DNA of 6,096 nt from an uncultured Acidimicrobiaceae bacterium (GTDB lineage: Bacteria > Actinomycetota > Acidimicrobiia > Spongiisociales > UBA5794). This document shows positions 1 to 5,411 of the stretch, one piece after another; position 1 is the first letter of the stretch, and every line of letters begins with the position of its first letter. The notes below the pieces were generated by a model. It was not told the DNA's origin and searched no databases. It was given only the letters and a program-made list of their open reading frames with translations. The position numbers and the translations under genes are program-made. The stretch covers positions 1-6,096 of the forward strand of contig CAMYJM010000176.1 of assembly GCA_947258635.1 (NCBI GenBank), in the 5' to 3' direction.

Positions 1-585
1 AGTCTGCGGCTGGTCGACCTCTTGGGCAAGGCGATCGACGGCGGCACGTTCATCTACCCGATCACGTTCACCCTGCGCGACCTGGTCCACAAGGTTGCGG
101 GCAAGCAGGTGGCCCGCGCCCTGATTGGTGCCGCGGCCGCGATCAACGTCTTCATGGCCGGGTTCTTCTGGATGGTGGCGCGCCTGCCGCTGGTCGCCGA
201 CTCGGGACCCCAGTCCGAGCTGTTCGGCGACGTCCTCGGGCCGGTGTGGCGCATCGTCATCGCCTCGATCATTGCCGAGGTCATCTCCGAGCTGATCGAT
301 ACTGAGGTCTACTCGGCGTGGGTCCGCAGGTTTGGCGGCTCGAATCAATGGGGCCGGGTGCTGGCGTCGAACGCGGTCGCGCTGCCGGTCGACTCCGTGT
401 TGTTCGCACTGATCGCCTTCAGCGGCATCGGCCCCCTCGAGGCAGTGGTGCCGGCGGCCGTAGTGTGGGAGATCATCTACCTGAACGTCCTCTTCAAGGG
501 CGTCGTCACGGTCGCGTCGATGCCGCTCATCTATGCCGTCAAACCGCAATCCGTCGTGAACGGGCTCGAAGACCGAGGGTCCTAG
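1..585 (+). CDS. yhhQ: VUT/YhhQ-family membrane protein, likely queuosine precursor transporter (5' end outside window)
   Basis: The reading frame is open from base 1 to the TAG at 583-585, giving 194 residues. A TTG at 22 is possible as a start, but the matching family sequence already begins before it, so I read the gene as truncated by the window; YhhQ-type proteins run about 220 residues. Family features (residues of the visible fragment): GGTFIYPITF at 14-23 followed by a charged RD and a short loop, a hydrophobic segment at about 38-61, another at 81-101 leading into SELIDTEVY, LASNAVALPVDS at 121-132 opening the next membrane segment, and LNVLFKG at 161-167 before the last segment, which ends in MPLIY. 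Known members of this family (PF02592) import queuosine precursors such as preQ0/preQ1 for tRNA modification. The exact substrate here is inference, as no queuosine genes are visible. The gene converges on the lipoprotein gene, and the two stop codons overlap. Confidence 0.8.
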   Translation, partial: SLRLVDLLGKAIDGGTFIYPITFTLRDLVHKVAGKQVARALIGAAAAINVFMAGFFWMVARLPLVADSGPQSELFGDVLGPVWRIVIASIIAEVISELIDTEVYSAWVRRFGGSNQWGRVLASNAVALPVDSVLFALIAFSGIGPLEAVVPAAVVWEIIYLNVLFKGVVTVASMPLIYAVKPQSVVNGLEDRGS

Positions 586-1556
586 CCGCGGAAGACGGCG
601 GCCGGTCCCGCCGCCTCGAGAATGCCGGTGAGATCGTCGTACGGGATGGCCACCACCGGCATGCCGATATCGGGCGGGCCGACTTCGAGCTCATCGAACC
701 AGACTTCGAGCCCCTCCGGCGTGAGGGCGACCTGGTCGAGATCGGCGATCCCCAGGTCTCCCGCCCATAGCGAGAAGGCTTCGGTATCACCGTCGAAGTA
801 CCCCCCGAGGAGGCCGGCACCGACGAGGGCGAGCAGGGCCTCACGGCGCTCGGCCCCGACGACGATTTCGTCGAGTCCGATGGCGGTCCCCGATGTCAGG
901 TCCATCATGAGGGTGGTCGCTTGCCGCTTGGCGCCGCCCGAACCGGTCACGCGTTCATCCGAGAAGAACCGCATCGAGATGAAATCCTCCTCGAAGCCGG
1001 CAACGTCGAACTCGAGTCGCAGGGTGCTGTCGCTGATGTCGCGCGACCCCTCAGCCTCGATGGAGCGCCACAAAGCCAATGTCGAGCCGACCTGTGACTC
1101 CACTTGGCCCTCGATGCTGGTGGCGATTCGCCCCGACAGGCCAGCATCGACGTCGGCGCGCAGCGTCGGCACCGTGAGAGTCGCCGTGAAATCCGTCCCG
1201 CTCTCATCACGGGTCTCGGCAGTCAGCGTCCACCGGCCGAAGGTGAGGTCGGACGGGCTGTCGGCGAGCGACGTGGTCGTCGTCGCAGTCGTGGTCGTAG
1301 GGGCCGGCGTCGAGGCCGGGGCGGCAGTAGACGAACCGGATGTGGTTCGCGGTGGGGCCGCGGTAGTCGACACCCGGAACGGGGAAGTGGTCGAAACGAC
1401 GGCCGCGGCATCACCCGGCAGTTGCGCCAGTTCGGGCACCGCAGGTGCACATGCCGTGGCGGCGAGAGAAATGAGCGCAACGACCCACCCCAGGCCGGCC
1501 AATCTCGATCCAGTCAACAGAAGCTCCTGTAAGGCCGCAGCCGTGCGGCGCTGCAT
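582..1556 (-). CDS. Putative lipoprotein with Thr/Ser/Pro-rich linker and C-terminal RsiV-like DUF3298 domain
   Basis: The open frame runs from GTG 1568 to the TAG at 584-582; an in-frame TAG immediately precedes the GTG. I chose ATG 1556 (324 residues) because AGGTGA lies 8 bases before it. TTG 1517 is a serious alternative: AGGAG lies 6 bases before it, and it leaves a compact 22-residue signal peptide. Numbering from GTG 1568: hydrophobic segment at about 23-38, then a lipobox-like ATAC with the lipidated Cys at 40. A linker of Thr, Ser, Pro and Ala spans about 59-100, as expected for a domain held off the membrane. A globular domain follows from about 108. Its end, around 280-315 (VALTPEGLEVWF, then VGPPDIGMPVVAIPYDDL), matches the C-terminal DUF3298 signature of RsiV/PdaC-type proteins. 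RsiV senses lysozyme in Bacillus, but no sigma factor or anti-sigma segment is seen here, so the role is unknown. It is probably exported and anchored to the outer face of the membrane. Confidence 0.8.
   Translation of the reverse strand: MQRRTAAALQELLLTGSRLAGLGWVVALISLAATACAPAVPELAQLPGDAAAVVSTTSPFRVSTTAAPPRTTSGSSTAAPASTPAPTTTTATTTTSLADSPSDLTFGRWTLTAETRDESGTDFTATLTVPTLRADVDAGLSGRIATSIEGQVESQVGSTLALWRSIEAEGSRDISDSTLRLEFDVAGFEEDFISMRFFSDERVTGSGGAKRQATTLMMDLTSGTAIGLDEIVVGAERREALLALVGAGLLGGYFDGDTEAFSLWAGDLGIADLDQVALTPEGLEVWFDELEVGPPDIGMPVVAIPYDDLTGILEAAGPAAVFRG
1524..1528 (-). promoter_or_regulatory. Alternative Shine-Dalgarno AGGAG for TTG 1517
   Basis: AGGAG on the minus strand is followed by 6 bases and then TTG 1517, in frame with the lipoprotein. 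A start here would give a short positively charged N-region (TGSR) directly before the hydrophobic segment, a textbook lipoprotein signal peptide. The sequence alone does not decide between this start and ATG 1556. Confidence 0.35.
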
Positions 1557-1564
1557 GAATTCTC

Positions 1565-1570
1565 TCACCT
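1565..1570 (-). promoter_or_regulatory. Shine-Dalgarno AGGTGA for ATG 1556
   Basis: AGGTGA on the minus strand is followed by 8 bases and then ATG 1556. The GTG of the longest frame (1568) lies inside this motif and has no good ribosome binding site of its own. The stronger AGGAGGGG at 1595-1588 is about 20 bases from that GTG, too far to serve it. This favours ATG 1556 over GTG 1568. Confidence 0.45.
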
Positions 1571-1579
1571 ACAACGGCG

Positions 1580-1585
1580 TGTATA
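1580..1585 (-). promoter_or_regulatory. Possible -10 box (TATACA) for the lipoprotein gene
   Basis: TATACA on the minus strand would place transcription start near 1573, leaving a leader of about 17 bases that just includes the AGGTGA at 1570-1565. No convincing -35 is visible 16-19 bases upstream. The call rests on position and the -10 match alone. Confidence 0.25.
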
Positions 1586-1602
1586 TGCCCCTCCTGGACG
1601 GT

Positions 1603-1608
1603 TATCTT
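1603..1608 (+). promoter_or_regulatory. Possible -10 box (TATCTT) for the trans-sulfuration gene
   Basis: TATCTT fits the actinobacterial TANNNT pattern and would start transcription near 1615. That leaves a leader of about 28 bases carrying a weak AAGGCG ribosome binding site at 1631-1636, 6 bases before ATG 1643. No clear -35 is seen. The divergent gap of 1557-1642 would therefore carry promoters for both neighbours. Confidence 0.35.
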
Positions 1609-1642
1609 TGACCCCACACCCAGTCGACCAAAGGCGAAAGAC

Positions 1643-2794
1643 ATGCATTTCCGCACCAAACAAGTTCACGCGGGGGTGGCCCCCGACCCCACCACCGGTG
1701 CGATCCTCACTCCGATTCATCAAGCCACCACCTTCGTCCAGCCTTCCGTCGATCGCTACATGGAACGCGGCTTCACCTACTCTCGTTCCGGCAACCCAAC
1801 AGTACGCGCTTTCGAAGACAAGCTGGCGGCGCTCGAGGGCGGCGTCGACGCCCCAGCCTTCGCCACCGGAATGGCGGCGATCAACGCCGTCTTCATGGCG
1901 TTCCTCGACGCCGGGGCGCACGCCATCATCTCCGACGTGGCCTACGGCGGCACCTACCGGCTCTCGACCCAGGTGTACACCCGTTTCGGCGTGGAGTTCT
2001 CATTCGTCGACACCGCGGATCCGGCGGCGGTCGAGGCCGCGGTCACTCCGGTAACCCAGCTGATCCTCACCGAGACTCCAGCGAACCCGACCCTGAAGCT
2101 GACGGACATCCGGGCCGTGTCGGACATCGCCCAGAAGCATGGGATCCCGCACGCGGTCGACAACACCTTCTTGACACCGTACTACCAGCAGGCCCTCGAA
2201 CTCGGTGCCGACATGTCGGTGCACTCGACCACGAAGTACCTCGACGGCCACAACGCCACCGTCGGCGGGGCCGTCGTCATCGCCACCCAGGATCACGCCG
2301 ATCGGGTGCGCTTCATCCAGAACTCCACCGGCACGATCATGTCGCCCATGGTGGCCTGGCTCAGCCTGCAGGGCACCAAGACCCTGTCGGTGCGGATGGA
2401 CCAGCAGGCGGCCAACGCCATGGAGATCGCCGAGTACCTCGAGGCGCACGACAAAGTCGAGACCGTGGCCTACCCCGGGCTCGCTTCGTTCCCCCAACAT
2501 AACCTCGCCAAACGGCAGGCTTCCGGATTCGGGGCCATGCTCTGGTTCGAAGTCATCGGGGGCGCCGCCGCCGGCAAGAAGCTGATGGACTCACTCGGGC
2601 TGTGGGCGCTGGCCGAGAACCTCGGCTCCGTCGAGTCGCTCGCCACGCACCCGGTGACGATGACCCATGCCGCCATCCCCCCGGAGGAACGGGCCCGGGT
2701 TGGCATCACCGACGGCCTGGTGCGCCTCAGCGTCGGCCTCGAAGACTCCCGCGACCTGATCGCCGACCTGGCACGAGCTCTCGACCAGGTGTGA
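1643..2794 (+). CDS. metB: PLP-dependent trans-sulfuration enzyme, cystathionine gamma-lyase/gamma-synthase family
   Basis: This 383-residue protein has the full length of the Cys/Met-metabolism PLP enzyme family. Landmarks in order: the N-terminal VHAG segment at 8-11; YSRSGNPT at 46-53 (Tyr46 and Arg48 normally bind the cofactor phosphate of the partner subunit); YGGT at 101-104, whose Tyr stacks on PLP; Asp173, which pairs with the PLP ring nitrogen; HSTTKYLDGHN at 194-204 with the Schiff-base Lys198; ENLGSVESL at 325-333 with Glu331, a position kept in gamma-synthases and gamma-lyases; and VRLSVGLED at 360-368, whose Arg361 should bind the substrate carboxylate. In mycobacteria the related gene is called metB and sits near cbs, as here. 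With a CBS in the same window, gamma-lyase activity (cystathionine to cysteine, 2-oxobutyrate and ammonia) is the likelier role. Gamma-synthase or O-acylhomoserine sulfhydrylase activity cannot be excluded from sequence. ATG 1643 is preceded by a weak AAGGCG. The enzyme is cytosolic. Confidence 0.88.
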   Translation: MHFRTKQVHAGVAPDPTTGAILTPIHQATTFVQPSVDRYMERGFTYSRSGNPTVRAFEDKLAALEGGVDAPAFATGMAAINAVFMAFLDAGAHAIISDVAYGGTYRLSTQVYTRFGVEFSFVDTADPAAVEAAVTPVTQLILTETPANPTLKLTDIRAVSDIAQKHGIPHAVDNTFLTPYYQQALELGADMSVHSTTKYLDGHNATVGGAVVIATQDHADRVRFIQNSTGTIMSPMVAWLSLQGTKTLSVRMDQQAANAMEIAEYLEAHDKVETVAYPGLASFPQHNLAKRQASGFGAMLWFEVIGGAAAGKKLMDSLGLWALAENLGSVESLATHPVTMTHAAIPPEERARVGITDGLVRLSVGLEDSRDLIADLARALDQV

Positions 2795-2820
2795 TTTCGA
2801 TATAGTCGGCGCGGCTTGGT

Positions 2821-2881
2821 GTGTGTCCCCCCGGAGCTTGAATCCACGGTTGCCGCGGTGTCGGGGTGTGTCCCCCCGGAG
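2821..2881 (+). repeat. 16-base direct repeat, two copies 45 bases apart
   Basis: The same 16 bases, GTGTGTCCCCCCGGAG, occur at 2821-2836 and 2866-2881. The first copy stops after the GGAG and lacks the right arm of the hairpin. The second continues into the complete two-hairpin module. The first looks like a truncated copy of the module's left end. Confidence 0.75.
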
Positions 2882-2933
2882 GGGGGAAGGGCCCCGCCGG
2901 CGACGGAGTCGCCGCGCGGGTAGAGGGGCGCAT
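2863..2933 (+). repeat. Two-hairpin repeat module, copy 1
   Basis: A 71-base unit with three parts. Hairpin 1 at 2871-2887 has perfect 7-bp arms (TCCCCCC and GGGGGGA) around a GGA loop. Hairpin 2 at 2898-2914 is perfect: its arms GGCGAC and GTCGCC enclose a GGA loop, and a flanking C-G pair makes 7 bp. A 17-base tail, CGGGTAGAGGGGCGCAT, lies at 2917-2933. By hand alignment it matches copy 2 at about 63 of 72 positions. Confidence 0.75.
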
Positions 2934-3039
2934 GGCGGAGCCTGGCTCCCGTTGCGAGGGCTCTGTCGCCTGCCGGGGAGTGAACGTCGAACCGTGAGTC
3001 ACGTTGAGCTGGCGCCCCCATCGGCGCCTGGCGGCGCCA

Positions 3040-3130
3040 CTTCCCCCTCCAGGGGAAGACACCAGGGAGGCCGCTCCAGCGCCGCTTCGTTCGACCGGCT
3101 CGCGCCCCATCCGGGGGAAGACACCAGGGA
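3040..3130 (-). repeat. Inverted-orientation repeat pair, 62 bases apart
   Basis: A 21-base element at 3048-3068 recurs at 3110-3130 with one mismatch (shared core GGGGAAGACACCAGGGA), and weaker similarity continues for about 10 further bases. Read on the minus strand, each gives GGTGTCTTCCCC then TGGA or CGGA, plainly related to the GTGTGTCCCCCCGGA of the plus-strand module. The first copy keeps a perfect 7-bp hairpin (3040-3046 with 3052-3058). In the second the arms have decayed to CCCC/GGGG (3105-3108 with 3113-3116). Confidence 0.65.
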
Positions 3131-3152
3131 AGGTCGCTCGAACGGCTCGGCT

Positions 3153-3224
3153 GGGGATGGGTCTCCCCGGAGGGGAGAAGGGCCCCGCCGGCGGCGCAGC
3201 CGACGAGCGGGTAGAGGGGCGCAT
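3153..3224 (+). repeat. Two-hairpin repeat module, copy 2
   Basis: This is the second copy of the unit at 2863-2933, in the same orientation. Hairpin 1 at 3162-3178 has perfect 7-bp arms, TCTCCCC and GGGGAGA, around the same GGA loop. Hairpin 2 at 3189-3205 has a GCA loop and one G-A mismatch. The 17-base tail at 3208-3224 is identical to that of copy 1. Two of the differences from copy 1 are paired changes that keep base pairing. Confidence 0.75.
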
Positions 3225-3272
3225 CGTCAACTGTGGTTCCCCGTTGTGGGGTGGTCCGAGACCCACGGACGC

Positions 3273-3288
3273 CGAAGCGGAGGCTTCG
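3273..3288 (-). terminator. Candidate terminator hairpin downstream of the esterase
   Basis: CGAAGC at 3273-3278 and GCTTCG at 3283-3288 form a perfect 6-bp stem with a 4-base loop, about 43 bases past the esterase stop. There is no T-run after it on either strand. Terminators without a U-tract are common in actinobacteria, but the stem is short. Confidence 0.3.
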
Positions 3289-3331
3289 CCCGACGTGCAG
3301 AACTCGAGCCAAGGCTGCTCGGCTCAAAGCT

Positions 3332-4258
3332 CTACGTCAGCTCGGCCGCCAGCATGGCGGCGGCGTCGATGTGCATGTCGACGGCAGCGTCGATCAAGTG
3401 GGTCAGTCCGAAGCAACCATGGAACATCCCCGGATACCGCACGAGCGACGTGCGCACACCGTAGGCGTCCAATCGGACGGCATAGTCTTCGCCCTCGTCT
3501 CGCAGAACGTCCATTTCGACCGTGATGATCATGGTGGGGGCCACTCCCACCAGGTTGGTGGATCGCATGGGAGCCGCCCGCCAGTCATGACGCGACTCCG
3601 CCGGGATGTACTGGCCGAGATACCACTCCATTCCCTTGCGGGTCAGGAAGTAGCCGTCGGCGTAGGTCTGGTACGACCGGTACAGGTCGGGCCGATTGTC
3701 GAGGACCGGGTAGATCAACACCTGCACGCCCAGGGGCAGCCCCTCGTCACGCGCCGCCAGGGCCACCGCGGCGGCCAGGTTGCCTCCCGAGGAGTCGCCA
3801 CAGACGCCAAACCTTCCCGGAGTGACTCCGATGTACCCGGCGGAGCGAGCTATCCATCGGGCCACCGCCAACGCGTCCTGATAGGCCGCCGGGAACCGGT
3901 GCTCCGGGGCGAGGCGGTAGTCGACGGCGATGATCGTGCAGCCGCTGTAGTTGGCGAGCCTCCGGGCCTGGGCATCGTGCGTGTCGAGGTCACCGACCAC
4001 CCAGCCGCCGCCGTGAAAGTAGAGGACGGGCGGCGTCGGCTTGTCGATCCCGATCGGGCGGTAGATCCGCACCGGGACCTGCACGCCGCTGGCGCCGGCG
4101 ACCGTGAAGTTCTCGACCTTGGCGACCTCGGGGCCGGGCCCACCGGGCCGCAGCGCAGCCAACCGGCGCATCTCCTTGATGCTCATGGAAGGGCTCATCT
4201 GCATCCCCGAGTCGATCAGGATTGACAGCGCGGCGGCGGCTTGCGGATGAAGTCCCAT
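3332..4258 (-). CDS. HSL-family alpha/beta-hydrolase (esterase/lipase)
   Basis: A 308-residue protein, the usual size for hormone-sensitive-lipase-type bacterial esterases. HGGGW at 82-86 supplies the oxyanion hole; YRLAPEH at 114-120 is a family signature; GDSSGG at 154-159 carries the nucleophile Ser156; VEMDVLRDEG at 247-256 should supply the catalytic Asp250; and PGMFHGCF at 276-283 supplies His280. It hydrolyses short to medium acyl esters in known relatives; the substrate here is unknown. No signal peptide is visible, so it is probably cytosolic. The frame stays open upstream to 4567, but that stretch is antisense to the CBS gene and matches nothing. I take ATG 4258, which leaves a 58-base divergent gap to that gene. 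There is no Shine-Dalgarno before this ATG, so the transcript may be leaderless or nearly so. The lipU gene of M. tuberculosis, of the same family, lies next to cbs, which makes a LipU-like role plausible but unproven. Confidence 0.88.
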   Translation of the reverse strand: MGLHPQAAAALSILIDSGMQMSPSMSIKEMRRLAALRPGGPGPEVAKVENFTVAGASGVQVPVRIYRPIGIDKPTPPVLYFHGGGWVVGDLDTHDAQARRLANYSGCTIIAVDYRLAPEHRFPAAYQDALAVARWIARSAGYIGVTPGRFGVCGDSSGGNLAAAVALAARDEGLPLGVQVLIYPVLDNRPDLYRSYQTYADGYFLTRKGMEWYLGQYIPAESRHDWRAAPMRSTNLVGVAPTMIITVEMDVLRDEGEDYAVRLDAYGVRTSLVRYPGMFHGCFGLTHLIDAAVDMHIDAAAMLAAELT

Positions 4259-4267
4259 AGTGGCGCA

Positions 4268-4273
4268 ACCGTA
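4268..4273 (-). promoter_or_regulatory. Possible -10 box (TACGGT) for the esterase gene
   Basis: TACGGT on the minus strand fits TANNNT and ends 9 bases before ATG 4258. Transcription would start within about 3 bases of the ATG, consistent with the absence of a ribosome binding site. No -35 is recognised. Confidence 0.3.
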
Positions 4274-4304
4274 GCGTGGCGACCGGCGCGGTTTCCAAAC
4301 GAGA

Positions 4305-4310
4305 TAGCCT
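4305..4310 (+). promoter_or_regulatory. -10 box (TAGCCT) of a leaderless promoter for the CBS gene
   Basis: TAGCCT matches the TANNNT -10 consensus and is followed by exactly six bases (GGTCCC) and ATG 4317. This is the spacing at which the A of the ATG is the transcription start. No Shine-Dalgarno lies before the ATG, as expected for a leaderless mRNA. No clear -35 is visible. Confidence 0.55.
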
Positions 4311-4316
4311 GGTCCC

Positions 4317-5267
4317 ATGGAGATCCACGACAACATCGTGGCCGCGATCGGCAACACCCCGCTGGTGCGACTGGGACGGCTGCACCCCGCCGGCAACCTC
4401 GTCGCCAAGGTCGAGCACATGAACCCCGGCGGTTCCGTCAAGGACCGGATTGGGCTGGCCATGATCGAGCGGGCCGAGGAGAACGGCTGGCTCGTGCCCG
4501 GCGGGACGATCGTGGAGCCGACGTCGGGGAACACCGGGGTCGGCCTCGCCATGGTCGCCTCACTCAAGGGTTACCGCCTGGTGGCGGTGATGGCCGACAA
4601 GCAGTCGAAGGAGAAGCAAGACCTGCTGCGGGCCTACGGCGCCGAGGTGGTGGTGTGCCCGACCGACGTCGCCCCGGAAGATCCCCGCTCGTATTACTCG
4701 GTCGCCGATCGGCTCACGGCGGAGCTCCCGAATGCGTACCGCCCCGACCAGTACTCCAATCCAGCCAATCCCGAGGCCCATTACGTCACGACCGGCCCGG
4801 AAATCTGGCGGCAGACCGACGGCACGGTGGACATCCTCGTTGCCGGGGTCGGCACCGGCGGGACCATCACCGGCACCGGCCGCTACCTCAAGGAGCAGAA
4901 CCCGCAGGTCACGGTGGTTGGAGTCGATCCGGTCGGGTCGATATTCACCGCGGCGACCGAAGCCGACGTGACGACCTATCTCATCGAAGGTGTCGGCGAG
5001 GACTTCTGGCCGGAGACGTTCGATCCCGAGGTCGTCGATCGCTACGAGGTGGTCACCGACGAGCAGGCTTTCAGGATGACCCGCCGGCTTGCTGAGACTG
5101 AAGGGCTCCTGGTCGGCGGCTCATGCGGAATGGCCGTGGAGGGCGCCGTCCGGGTCGCCACAGAGCGCCCTGAGAGGCTTGTGGTGGTGATCCTCCCCGA
5201 CTCGGGCCGCAACTACATGGCGAAGATATTCAACGACGACTGGCTGGCCGAGCAGGGGTTCATGTAA
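4317..5267 (+). CDS. cbs: Cystathionine beta-synthase catalytic core (PLP-dependent), lacking the CBS-domain pair
   Basis: A 316-residue fold-type II PLP enzyme. NTPLVRL at 13-19 opens the family signature. NPGGSVKDR at 36-44 contains the Schiff-base Lys42. PTSGNTG at 68-74 contacts the substrate carboxylate, GTGGT at 179-183 is the phosphate loop, and GGSCG at 267-271 and PDSGRNY at 294-300 close the active site. Several stretches are typical of cystathionine beta-synthase rather than plain cysteine synthase: SYYSVADRL at 125-133, DQYSNPANPEAHY at 144-156, EGVGEDFWP at 224-232 and KIFNDDW at 303-309. The protein ends at EQGFM, where the mycobacterial enzyme continues into its two regulatory CBS domains, so this is a naturally short form. 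It should condense homocysteine with serine to cystathionine, but O-acetylserine or sulfide use is possible. It pairs with the gamma-family enzyme at 1643-2794. The start is fixed by the leaderless promoter and by alignment with the mycobacterial N-terminus. Confidence 0.85.
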   Translation: MEIHDNIVAAIGNTPLVRLGRLHPAGNLVAKVEHMNPGGSVKDRIGLAMIERAEENGWLVPGGTIVEPTSGNTGVGLAMVASLKGYRLVAVMADKQSKEKQDLLRAYGAEVVVCPTDVAPEDPRSYYSVADRLTAELPNAYRPDQYSNPANPEAHYVTTGPEIWRQTDGTVDILVAGVGTGGTITGTGRYLKEQNPQVTVVGVDPVGSIFTAATEADVTTYLIEGVGEDFWPETFDPEVVDRYEVVTDEQAFRMTRRLAETEGLLVGGSCGMAVEGAVRVATERPERLVVVILPDSGRNYMAKIFNDDWLAEQGFM

Positions 5268-5343
5268 CGAGGCCGAGCGCCGGATACGTCCAAAGAGGGC
5301 TCGCGAGACTGATCGAGATACCGCGCATCGCTCGCCATCGCAA

Positions 5344-5381
5344 AGAGATCGACCCCCCTCAATGGAGGGGGGTCGATCTCT
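5344..5381. terminator. Perfect 17-bp hairpin between convergent genes, likely bidirectional terminator
   Basis: The arms at 5344-5360 and 5365-5381 are exactly complementary over 17 bp, including six consecutive C-G pairs, around an AATG loop. The hairpin lies 76 bases past the CBS stop and about 30 bases past the LamG-gene stop on the other strand, so it can serve both. Neither side has a T-run. The rest of 5268-5411 holds nothing else I can name. Confidence 0.7.
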
Positions 5382-5411
5382 GGGATCGGTCTCCCTATCC
5401 GTCGATAGCCA

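Larger units (their letters stand above)
2795..3331. other. Gene-free interval rich in GC hairpin repeats
   Basis: I find no credible gene in these 537 bases. The open frames on both strands read as Arg/Gly/Pro-rich translations of repeats, have no family resemblance and overlap one another. The interval holds several related elements built on a C-run, GGA, G-run hairpin, two of them in the opposite orientation, plus smaller inverted repeats. These include GGAGCC/GGCTCC at 2937-2949, TGGCGCC (3010-3016) with GGCGCCA (3033-3039), and GTCCG/CGGAC at 3254-3270. It separates the convergent metB-like and esterase genes, so it may also end transcription from both sides. Confidence 0.7.

Noticed and set aside
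1265..1320. Short GTC/GTG-rich tandem pattern
   Set aside because: It is explained by the Thr-rich linker of the lipoprotein read on the other strand, not by an independent DNA repeat.
622..1611. 329-codon open frame on the plus strand across the lipoprotein gene
   Set aside because: It is antisense to a protein with a recognised domain, its translation is Ser/Arg/Val-rich with no family features, and long antisense frames are expected in high-GC DNA.
2801..2806. TATAGT resembling a -10 promoter box just after the metB-like gene
   Set aside because: No -35 at a suitable distance and no gene downstream. It could only drive a transcript of the repeats, for which there is no evidence.
2821..3224. 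CRISPR array
   Set aside because: The repeats differ in orientation, spacing (45, 62 and about 290 bases) and length, and no cas gene is present.
2470..3327. Open frames of up to 285 codons on the minus strand through the repeat region, and several on the plus strand
   Set aside because: The translations are repeat-derived Pro/Gly/Arg-rich strings present in several frames, and part of the longest overlaps the metB-like gene. No domain or ribosome binding site supports them.
3233..4225. 330-codon open frame on the plus strand across the esterase gene
   Set aside because: It is the mirror of the esterase coding frame, rich in His/Arg/Gly/Val, and without any recognisable domain.
4259..4567. 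Upstream extension of the esterase frame to 4567
   Set aside because: It would overlap the start of the CBS gene by 250 bases, carries no esterase-like sequence and would remove the promoter gap.
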